Assembly (NCBI GenBank): GCA_030637515.1
Contig: DAOWGM010000077.1
Location: 1 to 64,000, forward strand
Source of the DNA: Bacteroidales bacterium
GTDB lineage: Bacteria; Bacteroidota; Bacteroidia; Bacteroidales; UBA12077
Reading direction: 5' to 3'
DNA length: 64,000 nucleotides
This document shows positions 26,101 through 35,978 of the stretch, piece after piece. A program made the position numbers and the translations under genes. The notes beneath the pieces were generated by a model that worked only from the letters and a program-made list of their open reading frames with translations, had not been told where the DNA came from and did not search any database. Positions within the stretch are counted from its first letter, which is position 1. Each line of letters begins with the position of its first letter.

Positions 26101-29047
26101 AACTACAACCGCTTGTTCCAGTTACCTCAAGCACTAATAAGTTTGTATCTGTTTCAAACCCAGTATTATTATAAACATAAGTAGGAGGATTTTCAAGAAT
26201 ACTTGTTCCTATTCCATCACCATAATCCCAATCCCAATTTGTAATACCGATTCCAATTGAATTATTTACAACACTAACTCCAACAGGAGAACATCCGCTA
26301 ATTGTATCTACATAAAAATCAGCGTAAGCTCTATACATATTAATAGAGTTGGAAGTATCATCAAAACAACCATAAGGAGATTCTGCATGTAAAGTAAAAG
26401 TGTAAATCTGATCAGTTACTGAAGTATTTTTGTAAATATGATCTAAGGAAGGTGCGGTAGAGTTGGAATTTGTTCCATCTCCAAATGTCCATGTAATTTC
26501 AGAAGTTTTATGTACACCAAAGTTAGACAGATTGTTAAATGTTAAAGTATCTGTGTTACATTCACTATATGGATCAATAGTATAATCTGCTATGATTTCA
26601 GGATATACAATAATGGTATCTCTTTCTATAAATTCACAACCTTCATTATTCTTAACTCGCATGACAATAATATTGGTATCGACTTCATCAACTCCATCGT
26701 TATTTTCATAAAAATGATCAATAAAATTGAAAGTTGTCATTACTGTATCTGTTCCATCACCATAATCCAGAAATATTGTATCTGCTCCAGATGACGTATT
26801 CGTAATCCGAACTGTAAAAGGAGAACAACCATCATCCTTATCAATTGTAAAACCCGGATCGAGATATGGATAAACTGATATTGTCTTTCTTGCAGTATCT
26901 CTGCAAAAATATGGTGAAGTTACGACTAGTTCAACATCATAATTTACTGTATCATTTACCAACACATGTTTATACTCATGCAACGGACTTGCTGCGGTTT
27001 CCTGTCCTCCATCGCCAAGCGTCCATTTATATTTATCCAGGTTTCCTGAAGAAGTATCGGTAAACTGCACAAGTAAAGGGTTGCAACCAACTACATTATC
27101 CTGATCAAAACCAGCATAGATTTCAGGCTTCACATGAATCTGATTAAAAAAAGTATCAACGCAGGGATTTCCTAATTGTTTTGATAGTAACCTGATATTG
27201 AATGTAGTATCGGAATTTGTATTATTATAAAAAGTGTGTATAATTGTATCTATAGGATCTGTTGTTACTAAATGAAATACAAATGGGTCATTATCATAAT
27301 TAAAATTCCAGTTTTGTTCATCACTTATTATATCGCTATTATTATAAATTTCTACATCAAAAGGTGCGCAAACTGTATAATCTGACAATGTAAATGAAGC
27401 ATCGGGTGTATTAATCGATATAATCTGAACATCAATAGCAGTATCTCCCAAACAAGGTCGTTCAATTAACACTTCATAATTATGAACACCTGCAGGTAGT
27501 GTTACCCAAGGAGTTGCAATGTTAGGATTATCCATAAAATCGCTTGGAGTCCATTTATAAGTTTTACCACCGCTGGCAAAAAGCTGTAAAGGATTATTCT
27601 CACATACCTCGCCAAAAGCACTGGCACTTTGCACAACTTTCCCGGAAACAACACCCTGCACAAAATCCGAGAAATAACCATACTTACAAGTTGTATTCGT
27701 TCTTCCATTAACCACTCCCAAATGAAAAACATCTTTTGTGTTAATGATTTTAGTAGCTTGACCCATTGGAATACCTCCTCCTGTTCCATTTGCAAACATA
27801 TAGTTAGCTTTTTCAAGCACCACCCATCCTGTGGTTCCAACAGGAGCAAACCAGCCACTTGGAATATTATAAGTACTACCATCCTCATATTCAAACCAAA
27901 ATGCATCTTTATTTGCATCTTTTGTCATTAAAAACAACCAAAAATCATTACTATTTGATCTATAGTAGGTTACTTGCAAAGAACCTGTACAACCATCTAT
28001 TGTTGGAAGTAAAGCTCCTCCTATTTCACAAGACATTCCTGTAACATGAAAAACATAAAGAGATGTATCTCCTTTTATATGAATTGCTTCTGATCCACTT
28101 GGTATTACTACAGTCGCAGGATTTAATATATCATAGAATCCTATTGATACTCCATCCACCTCTATCTCTGTATTATCTACTACCGGATATACAAATGCGC
28201 GTTCAGTCGTGGGCAAAGGACCCCTCATGACAATATACTCCTTTCCAGGTACATCCGAAGGTACAATCTGATCCCCAATAGCATCTCTACAAGTACCAAC
28301 ATCATTAAAAGCTGAATCATCATCGATAGTTACTGCTATATCATCACCTGCAATCACTTCAATAATAGTTCCTCCTAAGTGACCAGCTCCTGCAGCAACA
28401 GCAGCTTTAATAACATACGTTTCCCCTTCATCCAAAAATATATCAAAGACATCAGTGGCTATATGACCTTCCATATCAGCATTACTTAATGTAATTCTCA
28501 CCTGAGTTGCATCTCCGGTAGCTACTATATTTATAGTTGATAATGGATCTGGATTATAACCCCAGTCGTTTCTATACAGATTTTGCATTGGAGCAATAAA
28601 ATGTTTTCCCAGTGCATTTGCTCCTTTTAAAGAAAAAATATCCTGATTATATTGTGAGTCAAATTCATAATATACAGAGATAAGATTTGTTGATGTTATG
28701 TGAATCCCGGTTTCATATGGTTGTGGATTAACCGGATGATTTGTTTCTATTAATGCTTTAATGGTAGATAAATCAACAGAATAATAGTCTTGAATACCCA
28801 TTGTAAATTCTTCAATAAGATAACCTGCTCCACCATTATATGCCGGCAGCTCAACTCTTACAGTTGCCTCTACATCAAAAGTGGCAAATCTAAGATAAAT
28901 AGGCTCATCTCCATTAGGACCACCATGCCCACTTGTAAAATCAGGAGCTGCAAACCAAAATTCTCTGTCAGTTTGTGTGTATGCTTTATTTAAAAAAACA
29001 ATTGTTAAAATTAAAAAAAAGATGTATTTTGGTAGTAAGTTTTTCAT
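23144..29047 (-). CDS. Giant PKD-repeat adhesin with IgGFc-binding-like N-terminus and T9SS type B sorting domain
   Basis: 1967 residues. Signal peptide; an IgGFc-binding-protein-like N-terminal domain (DREFWFAAPDFTSGHGGPNG..., residues ~25-500); about 14 PKD/immunoglobulin-like repeats, each with a W-F-GDG-type core (YVWDFGDGASSPNANPTHLY; FEWRFGDGSTNTTNTSLAHT; some degenerate, as in FLDYGDGTD); and a gliding-associated C-terminal domain (ITFPNAFTPNGDGLNDVF, then YTRWGELIFTT). The family is exported through T9SS and displayed on the surface, as in SprB adhesins. I use the ATG at 29047; a TTG two codons earlier is less likely. Its PorP/SprF partner follows. Ligand unknown. Confidence 0.92.
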   Translation of the reverse strand: MKNLLPKYIFFLILTIVFLNKAYTQTDREFWFAAPDFTSGHGGPNGDEPIYLRFATFDVEATVRVELPAYNGGAGYLIEEFTMGIQDYYSVDLSTIKALIETNHPVNPQPYETGIHITSTNLISVYYEFDSQYNQDIFSLKGANALGKHFIAPMQNLYRNDWGYNPDPLSTINIVATGDATQVRITLSNADMEGHIATDVFDIFLDEGETYVIKAAVAAGAGHLGGTIIEVIAGDDIAVTIDDDSAFNDVGTCRDAIGDQIVPSDVPGKEYIVMRGPLPTTERAFVYPVVDNTEIEVDGVSIGFYDILNPATVVIPSGSEAIHIKGDTSLYVFHVTGMSCEIGGALLPTIDGCTGSLQVTYYRSNSNDFWLFLMTKDANKDAFWFEYEDGSTYNIPSGWFAPVGTTGWVVLEKANYMFANGTGGGIPMGQATKIINTKDVFHLGVVNGRTNTTCKYGYFSDFVQGVVSGKVVQSASAFGEVCENNPLQLFASGGKTYKWTPSDFMDNPNIATPWVTLPAGVHNYEVLIERPCLGDTAIDVQIISINTPDASFTLSDYTVCAPFDVEIYNNSDIISDEQNWNFNYDNDPFVFHLVTTDPIDTIIHTFYNNTNSDTTFNIRLLSKQLGNPCVDTFFNQIHVKPEIYAGFDQDNVVGCNPLLVQFTDTSSGNLDKYKWTLGDGGQETAASPLHEYKHVLVNDTVNYDVELVVTSPYFCRDTARKTISVYPYLDPGFTIDKDDGCSPFTVRITNTSSGADTIFLDYGDGTDTVMTTFNFIDHFYENNDGVDEVDTNIIVMRVKNNEGCEFIERDTIIVYPEIIADYTIDPYSECNTDTLTFNNLSNFGVHKTSEITWTFGDGTNSNSTAPSLDHIYKNTSVTDQIYTFTLHAESPYGCFDDTSNSINMYRAYADFYVDTISGCSPVGVSVVNNSIGIGITNWDWDYGDGIGTSILENPPTYVYNNTGFETDTNLLVLEVTGTSGCSSRDSIEMKIFPEINIDAITPLNQTICDSTAISFTSSIIDPALAGVSYVWDFGDGASSPNANPTHLYRNLTAAQVTYNVTLDVETPEGCSDATGTNVFVDPFSNASYVINVSEGCSPLDIVITNNSRGGIYRWYWNDATAAGPADYLSVATEVIPHTYVNNSGVDQTFYLTLIAENINGCQDTLTREILVHSSVKAIFDTDDGIYEGCTPYAVNFDNQTDPLSDADFFSWDFNDGTSGASIKGSADISHIFTNTTTNDILYTVSLVAESAHGCTHDTTLDITVYSNVFANFSITDNEGCPPFNTAVLNTSLGNLANTYEWQIDGAPVGGSPVDKSPFIHDYDNVDFLATRDYQVKLIAENVHGCLSEKIDTITVFEDVTAGFTMDIDNGCNPLYVDFADVSLVPPLTTYIWDFGDGASSGADSPNHTFYNPSRVTDLNYTVEQIVLSANYCSDTITDQVSVYHLPFSKFWIDKTSSCPDLVANMNNNDSEGYDSFEWRFGDGSTNTTNTSLAHTYPNTLVNVVQNYYLEHWVTTVNGCSDSASLILNVFPDVIADFTLTPQTGCNPITVTFDSDPSSDPAQYFYWDFGGDGTSNDIAPVHTFTNTWATDRIYDIMMVARSEYDCRDTIFKPVTAYVQPIVEFDINPIVQKFPDSQADIDNKTNNGPFDYLWEFDDGETSTVQEPGSHLYDHWGEYDVKLTVNSQTSTCTDNITKTIEILPPDINADFIVDKTEGCLQDGLDVLFTAASSSYSEVYEYSWDFGDGGTATGQIVDYNFAKAGVYYVKLTATGIGGEDYEYETIRVYSNPVANFEVSPKSSMLNYDLVARVEFFNLAECNDTSGCAYLWDFGDGETAISRDVTHNYTDLGFYDIGLTVTTAHGCVDSLLKVEEVEILGAGEITFPNAFTPNGDGLNDVFRPVSEGVIKYELLLYTRWGELIFTTKDLNAGWDGKVNGELAKPDVYVWKAEGKFTNGRAFELAGDVTLVR

Positions 29048-29164
29048 AAACAATTATCTTTTATCAACTTTTTTCTATATTTCACGTACAAAATATTGCC
29101 GATTATCAAATTAAACGTAAAAAATAATAATAGGTTATACTATTTTAAATAAAAACTAATAGAC

Positions 29165-32100
29165 ATGAAATTCAAATATACATTATTTTTCTTGTTTTTT
29201 CTATCCGTACGCCTAATTGCTCAGGATACAATTCTGTATTATGAAAAATTTGACCTTGATGAAAAACCTATTGACTGGTCATACGATTATGAGGTTGGAA
29301 GTATTGACTGGCATTTTCAAAGTGGGGGCTACAGTATAAGTGGAAACCCTGGTGATGGACAACCGCCTTTCCCGAAACAAGGAGACAATAATGCGGTGTT
29401 TTATTATGTTAGTCCATCAGGTGAAACAACAAAATTGATTTCTCCTTCATATAACATAGCATTTGCCGTTAAACCAGAATTACGGTTCTGGCATGCGCAG
29501 CCTAAAAAGATTACTTCAGGTAATAATGATGATTTAAAAGTATATTATAGAAACAGTACCGAGGGTTCTTGGGTTCTTTTAAAATATTATACTTCGGAAA
29601 TACCAGAATGGATTGAACAAACCATACAACTGCCAGATTCATCCTTTTCTTCTGATTACTATATAGCTTTTGAAGGAATTACGAATAATGGTTTTGGGAC
29701 CTGTGTAGATAGTATGATTATTATTGAAACAGGAATAATAAGCAAAGCTATAGAATCCGTAACTATAAAACAAGCAAGTACATATGATATTCCAACATCA
29801 TCCACTTTAAATAAGATTTTAAGAGTAGATTTTAAAATTATTGGAAATGATGGCGAAATTGTGATGGATTCCATTGCATTTAAATCATTAAATACAAATG
29901 ATGAAAATATAGTTTCAGGTGGAGTGAAAATTTATTATTCAGAAGATACTCTTTTCATGAATAGTTCACAATTAAAGACAGGAAGCAACTTTAGCTCAGG
30001 AAATATTTCTTTTAGCGATCTTAATCTAACACTTGAAACAGGCTTATCCTCAATCTGGTTATTATATGATATAAAAGAAGATATTGATCATAACATGCAA
30101 GATAATATTCTGGATGCCTATATTCCGGAAAATGGCATGAAAATAAATGGATATTATTACCCTGTAATTGACAAATCTCCTGATGGGGAAAGAATAATAG
30201 TAGAATCTATATTTTTTGATGATTTTGAAACAGATAAATCGTGGGTATTCACACCTGAGTTTGAAAGAAATATACCATTAGGTGCAGGAGGAACACAAAA
30301 CTTAGGTCAACATGTTGGAAAACCAGATCCGACAATTGCTGTATCAGGAGAAAATATTATTGGAACTGATCTTGGGTATACTATAAATGATGGAGATTAT
30401 GCAGATAATTTAACTCATAGAGAAACTCAAGCAGTAATGCCTACAGTAAATGCAAAATATTATAAAAATACCAGATTGTATTTTCAAAGATGGCTAAATG
30501 TTCAGGTATCAGATACTGTTGCAATTGATATTAGTACGGATAATGGAAGTACATGGATAAATTTTTGGGAAAACCCAAAACAGTTTACTGAAAATAATTG
30601 GCACTACATTCAATATGATATTGGAGATTATGCAGACAGAATAAATGAATTAAAAGTCCGTTTTGCATTAGGAGGAACAGATGACTCTTATGTATTAAGC
30701 GGATGGAATATTGACGACTTTTTTCTAACTGGTGATTTTATTTCAAAAGATGTTGGAATAACAGAATGGATTGCACCACTTGGTGGATGTGGGTATTCAG
30801 ATGAAGAATATGTAAAAGTAAGAATTCAAAATTATGCCGGAGAAGATTTAACCGTTCCATTACCTTTGAGTTTTTCATTTGATGGGGGAATAAACATTAT
30901 TTATGATACTATCCCACTACCAAACATTGCTATAGATGGATTCATAGAATATGAAATTACTAAACCTATTGATCTATCAGCTCCCGGATGGTATAATAAT
31001 GTTTATGCCACTACCAATCTTCCAGGAGATGAAGACAACACCAATAATAGAATTGACACCTCAGTTTTTATTTCACCAACATATAGTTTACCATATTCTG
31101 AGGATTTTGAATCCAATTATGGTTATTATAAAATAGGTGGAATTAATACTACCTGGGAGTATGGAACACCGTCTGAATTTAATCCTATAATTGATACCGC
31201 AGCATCGGGAATAAATGCATGGGTAACAAATTTAGATGGGACATACCTAAATAATGATTCTTCCTTTTTAGAAAGCCCATGTTTTGACTTTACAGGAACC
31301 GACTCTATTATTTTTGAGTTTAAATGTATAGGTACATCAGAAGATAAGGTAGATGGTTTAACATTACAATATTCATTTGATAATGGAGATACCTGGGATT
31401 TTGTTCCAAATGATCATGATTATTATTGGGAATGGTATAACGAAACATCTATTAGTGAGTTAGGAACTGCAGGAATAGATAATACCAGCAGCTCATGGTT
31501 AACAATGCGACAATTACTTCCTGATAATTTTAGTAGTGAAAGTAATGTTAAATTTAGATTTCTCTTTGAAAGCAGTCCAACAACAACCCAAGAAGGATTT
31601 GGAATTGATGATATAAAGATTTACAAAGCACCTAACGATGCTGGAATTAGTTCTATTGATGCACCAGCCACAGCATGTACTATTGGTGCAGATACGGAAG
31701 TAGAAGTTTATGTTGAAAATTATGGACCAAATATTATTGAAACGGGAACAAAAATTCCGTTAACACTAAAATTCGACTCTGAAATTATTAATGACACTTT
31801 AACAGTTGCAGGTCCGTTTAATCCAGGAAGTAATACTCTTTTTACTTTTGGAACTACAGTGGATATGTCATATGCAGCAGATTTTGATTTTACTGTTTAT
31901 ACAAAAATAGAACAAGACACCTACTTCTATAATGAAACAGTAAGTAACGATACTATTTACGATACTATTTCTGTAACTGGAATGCCAAATTACAATCCAT
32001 TTAACGATCAGTTGGGTGACATCGCTCCTATTGACACATTCCTTGTTGCTGGAGAAGGATTTGACACATATACTTGGTGTGATGGTGATAGTATACCTAA

Positions 32101-34693
32101 CGATCTTGCACCTAATGACACATTATTTGTTCAATACCCTGGATGGTATGATGTAACTGTTACAAATATAGCAGGTTGTTCTGCCAAAGATTCGGTGGAA
32201 GTAGTTTCTTCAATTATTAATATGGAAATGGATACTTTATTTACCATTGCTGCCGATTCATGTGAAAGAAACGAACTAACTGAATTAGTAGTTCAGATTA
32301 CACACAATAGTCTAAGCGACCTTACTCTTAATGATACAATATGGATGGGTTATCAGGTTAATGAAAACGCTGTTATAGAAGATACTTTAGTTCTTACTGA
32401 AGATTTTGTTAAAGGAACAACTAAAATGTTTACATATAGTGAAAAATGCGATTTAACGTCTCCTGGAGTTTATAATGTAAAAGTATTTACCAATGTTTTA
32501 AAAGACCTTGATCATGCTGATGACAGTACAAGCAAAACTTTTAACACAAACGGGTATGTAGAAATTGATATGAATTATGATACTGTTTATTCATCGAGTG
32601 CAGATACTTTAGATTTAATTACAACTCCTGGTTATTCTAACTATGTATGGAATGTAGCGGGAACAACCAATACCATTAAACCTACCGACAATCAGAGCAA
32701 GTGGTATAAAGTTACTGTTACAGATGTTTTTGCTTGTTTAGATGACAAAGATTCTGTTTATGTTGAGACTTATGACTTTGGCATCGACAGTGTTGTAAAT
32801 CCGATTAGTGATTGTGGACACACAACAACTGAAGCAATTCAAGTTTCAATACATAATTATAGTGGTAACACTTATTTAACTGATACAAAAATCCCATTCA
32901 GATTCAATTTTAATGGTGCTGGTTGGGAGAACGATACAGCAACACTTGTAAGTGATATTACACCTGGTGAAGACAGAACGTTAACTTTAACAAAAACGGT
33001 TAATGCCAATTCGGATGCGAGCTATACATTTGATATTGAACTGAATTCAGGACAAGATGCAAATTTATTAAACGACAGCTTTAATGGTGACTTTGAAACA
33101 TATGGATATCCAGTTGTTTCACTTCCTTATGATACCATTTTTACAACGCGTGCAGATACGGTAGAGTTAGTTGCACAATTTGGATTTAAAACATACGACT
33201 GGAGTGATGGTTCTTCAGGTAGCAATACACTTTCTGTAAGTGATAATTTTTCTAAAAAATATAAAGTTACAGTAACTGATATGAATGATTGTATTACCAG
33301 TGTAGATTCAACTCACATCATTACCTATAATGTAGGAATAAATACACTGGTTAGTCCTGCAAGCGCCTGTGAAAATACAGGAAGTGAGGATGTAATTATT
33401 ACAATTAAAAATTATAGTCAGGATATTATGTACACTGATACAGTTATTCCTGTTGGATATATCTTAGAAGGAGAAGACCCTGTAATAGAAAATTTTACTT
33501 TAGAAGCAGATTTAGGGCCTTCTCAAGCTGTTAATTATACTTTTGCAGATCAGGTTGATGTTTCATCTTTAAAAACACATAGATTTAAACTATTTACAGC
33601 CTTTAATCTGGATGTAAAAACATCAAATGATACTTTGGTTGATGCAATTAAAACTTTTGGTTATCCTTCAACAGAAATTGGTACAGATATTTACACAACC
33701 CAGCCTGACACTGTTAAGTTAGTGGCTGAGCAAGGGTTTTATGGATATTACTGGAATACCGGGATACAAAATGACACATTAATAGTAACTTATCCTGCAA
33801 CAAAATTATATAGGATTACAGTAAGTGATATTAATGGATGTACAACCAGTGATGAATTAACAGTTTACACATATAATATCACTACGGATTCATTAATAAA
33901 TCCATTTCCATATGAATCATGCGATGCGTTAAGTTCTGAACCAGTTAGAATCGAGTATATTAATAATAGCAAAGACACATTATTAGCAGGTGAATCTTTA
34001 AGTTTCAGCTATTCTATTAATTCCGGGAGTTTAAAATCCGGATCATATATTTTAACCGAACCTCTTTACCCTGATAGTGTTGGTGAGTTCGAGTTTACTC
34101 AAAAAGCTAACTTATTAGAAAGTATTACATATGAGTTTACTATTATTTCGAGAAAAACAACTAATGATGCAGATACGGATGATGCGCTTATTAAGGATGT
34201 TAATATAAATGCACCTATTGTAAGCTTAGGCTCTGACATAGTGTATTTTACAGGAAGCACCGAACTTAGTACTACCGAAATATATGAAAGCTATTTATGG
34301 TCTACTGGAGAAACAAGCTCATCAATTATCGTTACTGAAAGTGGAGAGTATTCGGTTGAAGTAGAAAATTTCGATGGATGCACGGGCACAGCTTCAATTG
34401 AAGCTTTTAATACTACGGGTATTGACAATGTTGTGCAAGGAGAAGATTATAAGATAACATATTTCCCTAATCCTGCAACAGAGAAGCTAAATCTTGTGTT
34501 TGAAAATAAGAAAAATACAGACATTCTAATTGAAATTATTAATATCAATGGTCAAGTTATGTATAATAACAAGCTTTCAAATGTTTTGGATGAAGTGAAG
34601 CAAATTGATGTAAATCCATTTACTTCGGGAGTCTACTTTATCCGATTCAGAATAAATGATGAATATTATTTGAAAAAACTTATAATACAATAA
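29165..34693 (+). CDS. Giant multidomain T9SS (type A tail) surface or secreted protein
   Basis: 1842 residues. Signal peptide; two or three MAM/jelly-roll-like domains, one around residues 20-180 and others starting FFDDFETDKSW and YSEDFESNYGYYKIGG. Then come alternating modules: CARDB-like beta domains (DVGITEWIAPLGGCGYSDEE; DAGISSIDAPATACTIGADT; DFGIDSVVNPISDCGHTTTE; NVGINTLVSPASACENTGSE; DSLINPFPYESCDALSSEP) and short W-x-G/T-x-V domains (YDWSDGSSGSNTLSVSDN; YYWNTGIQNDTL; YLWSTGETSSSIIV). The end is the type A sorting domain (YFPNPATEKLNLVFEN ... GVYFIRFRINDEYYLKKLII). It is divergent from the PKD giant with 117 nt between. No enzyme domain is seen; an adhesin or structural role is inferred. 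Confidence 0.9.
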   Translation: MKFKYTLFFLFFLSVRLIAQDTILYYEKFDLDEKPIDWSYDYEVGSIDWHFQSGGYSISGNPGDGQPPFPKQGDNNAVFYYVSPSGETTKLISPSYNIAFAVKPELRFWHAQPKKITSGNNDDLKVYYRNSTEGSWVLLKYYTSEIPEWIEQTIQLPDSSFSSDYYIAFEGITNNGFGTCVDSMIIIETGIISKAIESVTIKQASTYDIPTSSTLNKILRVDFKIIGNDGEIVMDSIAFKSLNTNDENIVSGGVKIYYSEDTLFMNSSQLKTGSNFSSGNISFSDLNLTLETGLSSIWLLYDIKEDIDHNMQDNILDAYIPENGMKINGYYYPVIDKSPDGERIIVESIFFDDFETDKSWVFTPEFERNIPLGAGGTQNLGQHVGKPDPTIAVSGENIIGTDLGYTINDGDYADNLTHRETQAVMPTVNAKYYKNTRLYFQRWLNVQVSDTVAIDISTDNGSTWINFWENPKQFTENNWHYIQYDIGDYADRINELKVRFALGGTDDSYVLSGWNIDDFFLTGDFISKDVGITEWIAPLGGCGYSDEEYVKVRIQNYAGEDLTVPLPLSFSFDGGINIIYDTIPLPNIAIDGFIEYEITKPIDLSAPGWYNNVYATTNLPGDEDNTNNRIDTSVFISPTYSLPYSEDFESNYGYYKIGGINTTWEYGTPSEFNPIIDTAASGINAWVTNLDGTYLNNDSSFLESPCFDFTGTDSIIFEFKCIGTSEDKVDGLTLQYSFDNGDTWDFVPNDHDYYWEWYNETSISELGTAGIDNTSSSWLTMRQLLPDNFSSESNVKFRFLFESSPTTTQEGFGIDDIKIYKAPNDAGISSIDAPATACTIGADTEVEVYVENYGPNIIETGTKIPLTLKFDSEIINDTLTVAGPFNPGSNTLFTFGTTVDMSYAADFDFTVYTKIEQDTYFYNETVSNDTIYDTISVTGMPNYNPFNDQLGDIAPIDTFLVAGEGFDTYTWCDGDSIPNDLAPNDTLFVQYPGWYDVTVTNIAGCSAKDSVEVVSSIINMEMDTLFTIAADSCERNELTELVVQITHNSLSDLTLNDTIWMGYQVNENAVIEDTLVLTEDFVKGTTKMFTYSEKCDLTSPGVYNVKVFTNVLKDLDHADDSTSKTFNTNGYVEIDMNYDTVYSSSADTLDLITTPGYSNYVWNVAGTTNTIKPTDNQSKWYKVTVTDVFACLDDKDSVYVETYDFGIDSVVNPISDCGHTTTEAIQVSIHNYSGNTYLTDTKIPFRFNFNGAGWENDTATLVSDITPGEDRTLTLTKTVNANSDASYTFDIELNSGQDANLLNDSFNGDFETYGYPVVSLPYDTIFTTRADTVELVAQFGFKTYDWSDGSSGSNTLSVSDNFSKKYKVTVTDMNDCITSVDSTHIITYNVGINTLVSPASACENTGSEDVIITIKNYSQDIMYTDTVIPVGYILEGEDPVIENFTLEADLGPSQAVNYTFADQVDVSSLKTHRFKLFTAFNLDVKTSNDTLVDAIKTFGYPSTEIGTDIYTTQPDTVKLVAEQGFYGYYWNTGIQNDTLIVTYPATKLYRITVSDINGCTTSDELTVYTYNITTDSLINPFPYESCDALSSEPVRIEYINNSKDTLLAGESLSFSYSINSGSLKSGSYILTEPLYPDSVGEFEFTQKANLLESITYEFTIISRKTTNDADTDDALIKDVNINAPIVSLGSDIVYFTGSTELSTTEIYESYLWSTGETSSSIIVTESGEYSVEVENFDGCTGTASIEAFNTTGIDNVVQGEDYKITYFPNPATEKLNLVFENKKNTDILIEIININGQVMYNNKLSNVLDEVKQIDVNPFTSGVYFIRFRINDEYYLKKLIIQ

Positions 34694-34706
34694 TAAAACA
34701 TAAAGA

Positions 34707-34733
34707 AAGCAGCCAAATTATCGGCTGCTTTTT
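34707..34733 (+). terminator. Terminator of the giant T9SS protein gene
   Basis: AAGCAGCC-N8-GGCTGCTT followed by TTT, starting 14 nt after the stop codon. Confidence 0.8.
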
Positions 34734-34773
34734 GATATAAAATATTATTCTAACACATTACCAGAATAAATTA

Positions 34774-34805
34774 AAAAGCTTCCTCAAAATTATGTGGAAG
34801 CTTTT
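34774..34805 (-). terminator. Terminator of the lipocalin-like gene
   Basis: AAAAGCTTCC-N12-GGAAGCTTTT, a 10-bp stem with T runs on both sides, 22 nt past the stop at 34827; bidirectional in form. Confidence 0.75.
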
Positions 34806-34826
34806 ATCCTATACAAGTATTTATAT

Positions 34827-35222
34827 TTACGACTTTTTGAATTTACCAATTATACCCTCATCAAATTCTGTCGTGTAATATTCTCCTTCTTTAGTTAAGG
34901 TTACATTTCCGTCAGTATTTGTAATAATTATTGTATTACTATCCTGTCTGGTCCATGTTCCGGTTTCATTAATAACCTCATCTCCCATTACTCCTATCGC
35001 TGTATAAGTCTCAGCAGTAAATACTACAGTCATACTCATACCCTCTGCTGCTAATTCAGCTGCATTTAGTGTTTCAGATTCCATTTGCATCTCGTAAAGA
35101 GTCCAAGTTCCTACCATTTCATCAATAACATCATCTTCATCGCAACCTGTAGTTACTAACAAAGACATACTAATCAAAGTAATAAATAATACACTGAATA
35201 AATTTTTTGTAAAAGTTCTCAT
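34827..35222 (-). CDS. Lipocalin-like lipoprotein
   Basis: 131 residues. Signal peptide with lipobox VTTGC (C27), then a small beta-barrel pattern: MVGTWTLYEMQMESE, MSMTVVFTAETYTAIGVMGD, TGTWTRQDSNTIIITN, GNVTLTKEGEYYTTEFDE. The GTW motifs are typical of Bacteroidota lipocalin-like (DUF4923/5004-type) lipoproteins; the exact family is not assigned. It is monocistronic, with its own terminator and a 97-nt gap to the nitroreductase. Ligand unknown. Confidence 0.75.
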   Translation of the reverse strand: MRTFTKNLFSVLFITLISMSLLVTTGCDEDDVIDEMVGTWTLYEMQMESETLNAAELAAEGMSMTVVFTAETYTAIGVMGDEVINETGTWTRQDSNTIIITNTDGNVTLTKEGEYYTTEFDEGIIGKFKKS

Positions 35223-35319
35223 ATAAATAAAATTTTAGTTAATAATATTAAGATAAGAGTAAAGTTAAGAATAATATTTCATATTGGCAATAGACCAAAA
35301 CTACCCAGATCTTTCATTT

Positions 35320-35907
35320 TTAATTACTTATATTAGAAATTATAATTTCCTGTAGAGTTCGCTTAGGAACATGATGAACATGCTTTTCATCTCGGTAATA
35401 TTTAATATTATCATTCAAGACTTCTTCAATGATAACTTCCTCTTTTGGTTTTCCTAATGCAATAACTAAAAGAACATCAAAATGATCTTCAATGTTTAAT
35501 AGTTCTTTCAATTTCTCTCTTTTTATTGAAGCAAAAATACAGCCACCAAGACCTTTTTCAACAGCACCCAACAACATACTTTGCGAAACAATTCCATGAT
35601 CACATAAAAAATTATTCGTTAATCGCGTATCTCCTAAAATAACAATATATCCTGATGGTTTCTCTCCTTCTTTAGGACCATTCCAGTCTTTTAAATAACC
35701 AGCCCATGCTAAAGTTGAAAAAATCTTTTCATTCGTTTCTTCATCTGCCGATAAATAATACTTTAAAGGCTGTAAGTTTTTACCAGAAGGCGAAAGTCTT
35801 GCTAATTCTACCATTTCTTTTAAATCATTAATCGATATTTTGTGATCCTGATAAAACCTTCTATAGCTTCTGTTTTTTAATATTAAATCTTTAATCATAA
35901 TCTTCAT
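35320..35907 (-). CDS. Nitroreductase-family flavoprotein
   Basis: 195 residues. FMN-binding nitroreductase fold: NRSYRRFYQDHKISINDL with the R-S-x-R motif (residues ~13-16), LARLSPSGKNLQPLKYYLS, and the GAVEKGLGGCIFASIKREKL helix. It would catalyse NAD(P)H-dependent two-electron reduction of nitro compounds, quinones or similar; the substrate is unknown. Two ATGs (35907 and 35898) are equally usable. It is followed by an AT-rich gap and preceded by the rubrerythrin terminator, so it is a separate unit among oxidative-stress genes. Confidence 0.85.
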   Translation of the reverse strand: MKIMIKDLILKNRSYRRFYQDHKISINDLKEMVELARLSPSGKNLQPLKYYLSADEETNEKIFSTLAWAGYLKDWNGPKEGEKPSGYIVILGDTRLTNNFLCDHGIVSQSMLLGAVEKGLGGCIFASIKREKLKELLNIEDHFDVLLVIALGKPKEEVIIEEVLNDNIKYYRDEKHVHHVPKRTLQEIIISNISN

Positions 35908-35929
35908 ATTTTTCGAAAAGGTACAAAAA

Positions 35930-35958
35930 AAAGATGGTCATTTAATATGACCATCTTT
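35930..35958 (-). terminator. Terminator of the rubrerythrin gene
   Basis: AAAGATGGTCAT and ATGACCATCTTT form a 12-bp stem with a 5-nt loop, followed leftward by a T run, 21 nt after the rubrerythrin stop. Confidence 0.85.
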
Positions 35959-35978
35959 GTATTAAAGAGTTTAAATTT

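Noticed and set aside
27502-28044. Several overlapping open frames inside the giant PKD gene
   Set aside because: They are shadows of a long continuous gene whose domains are clearly recognisable.
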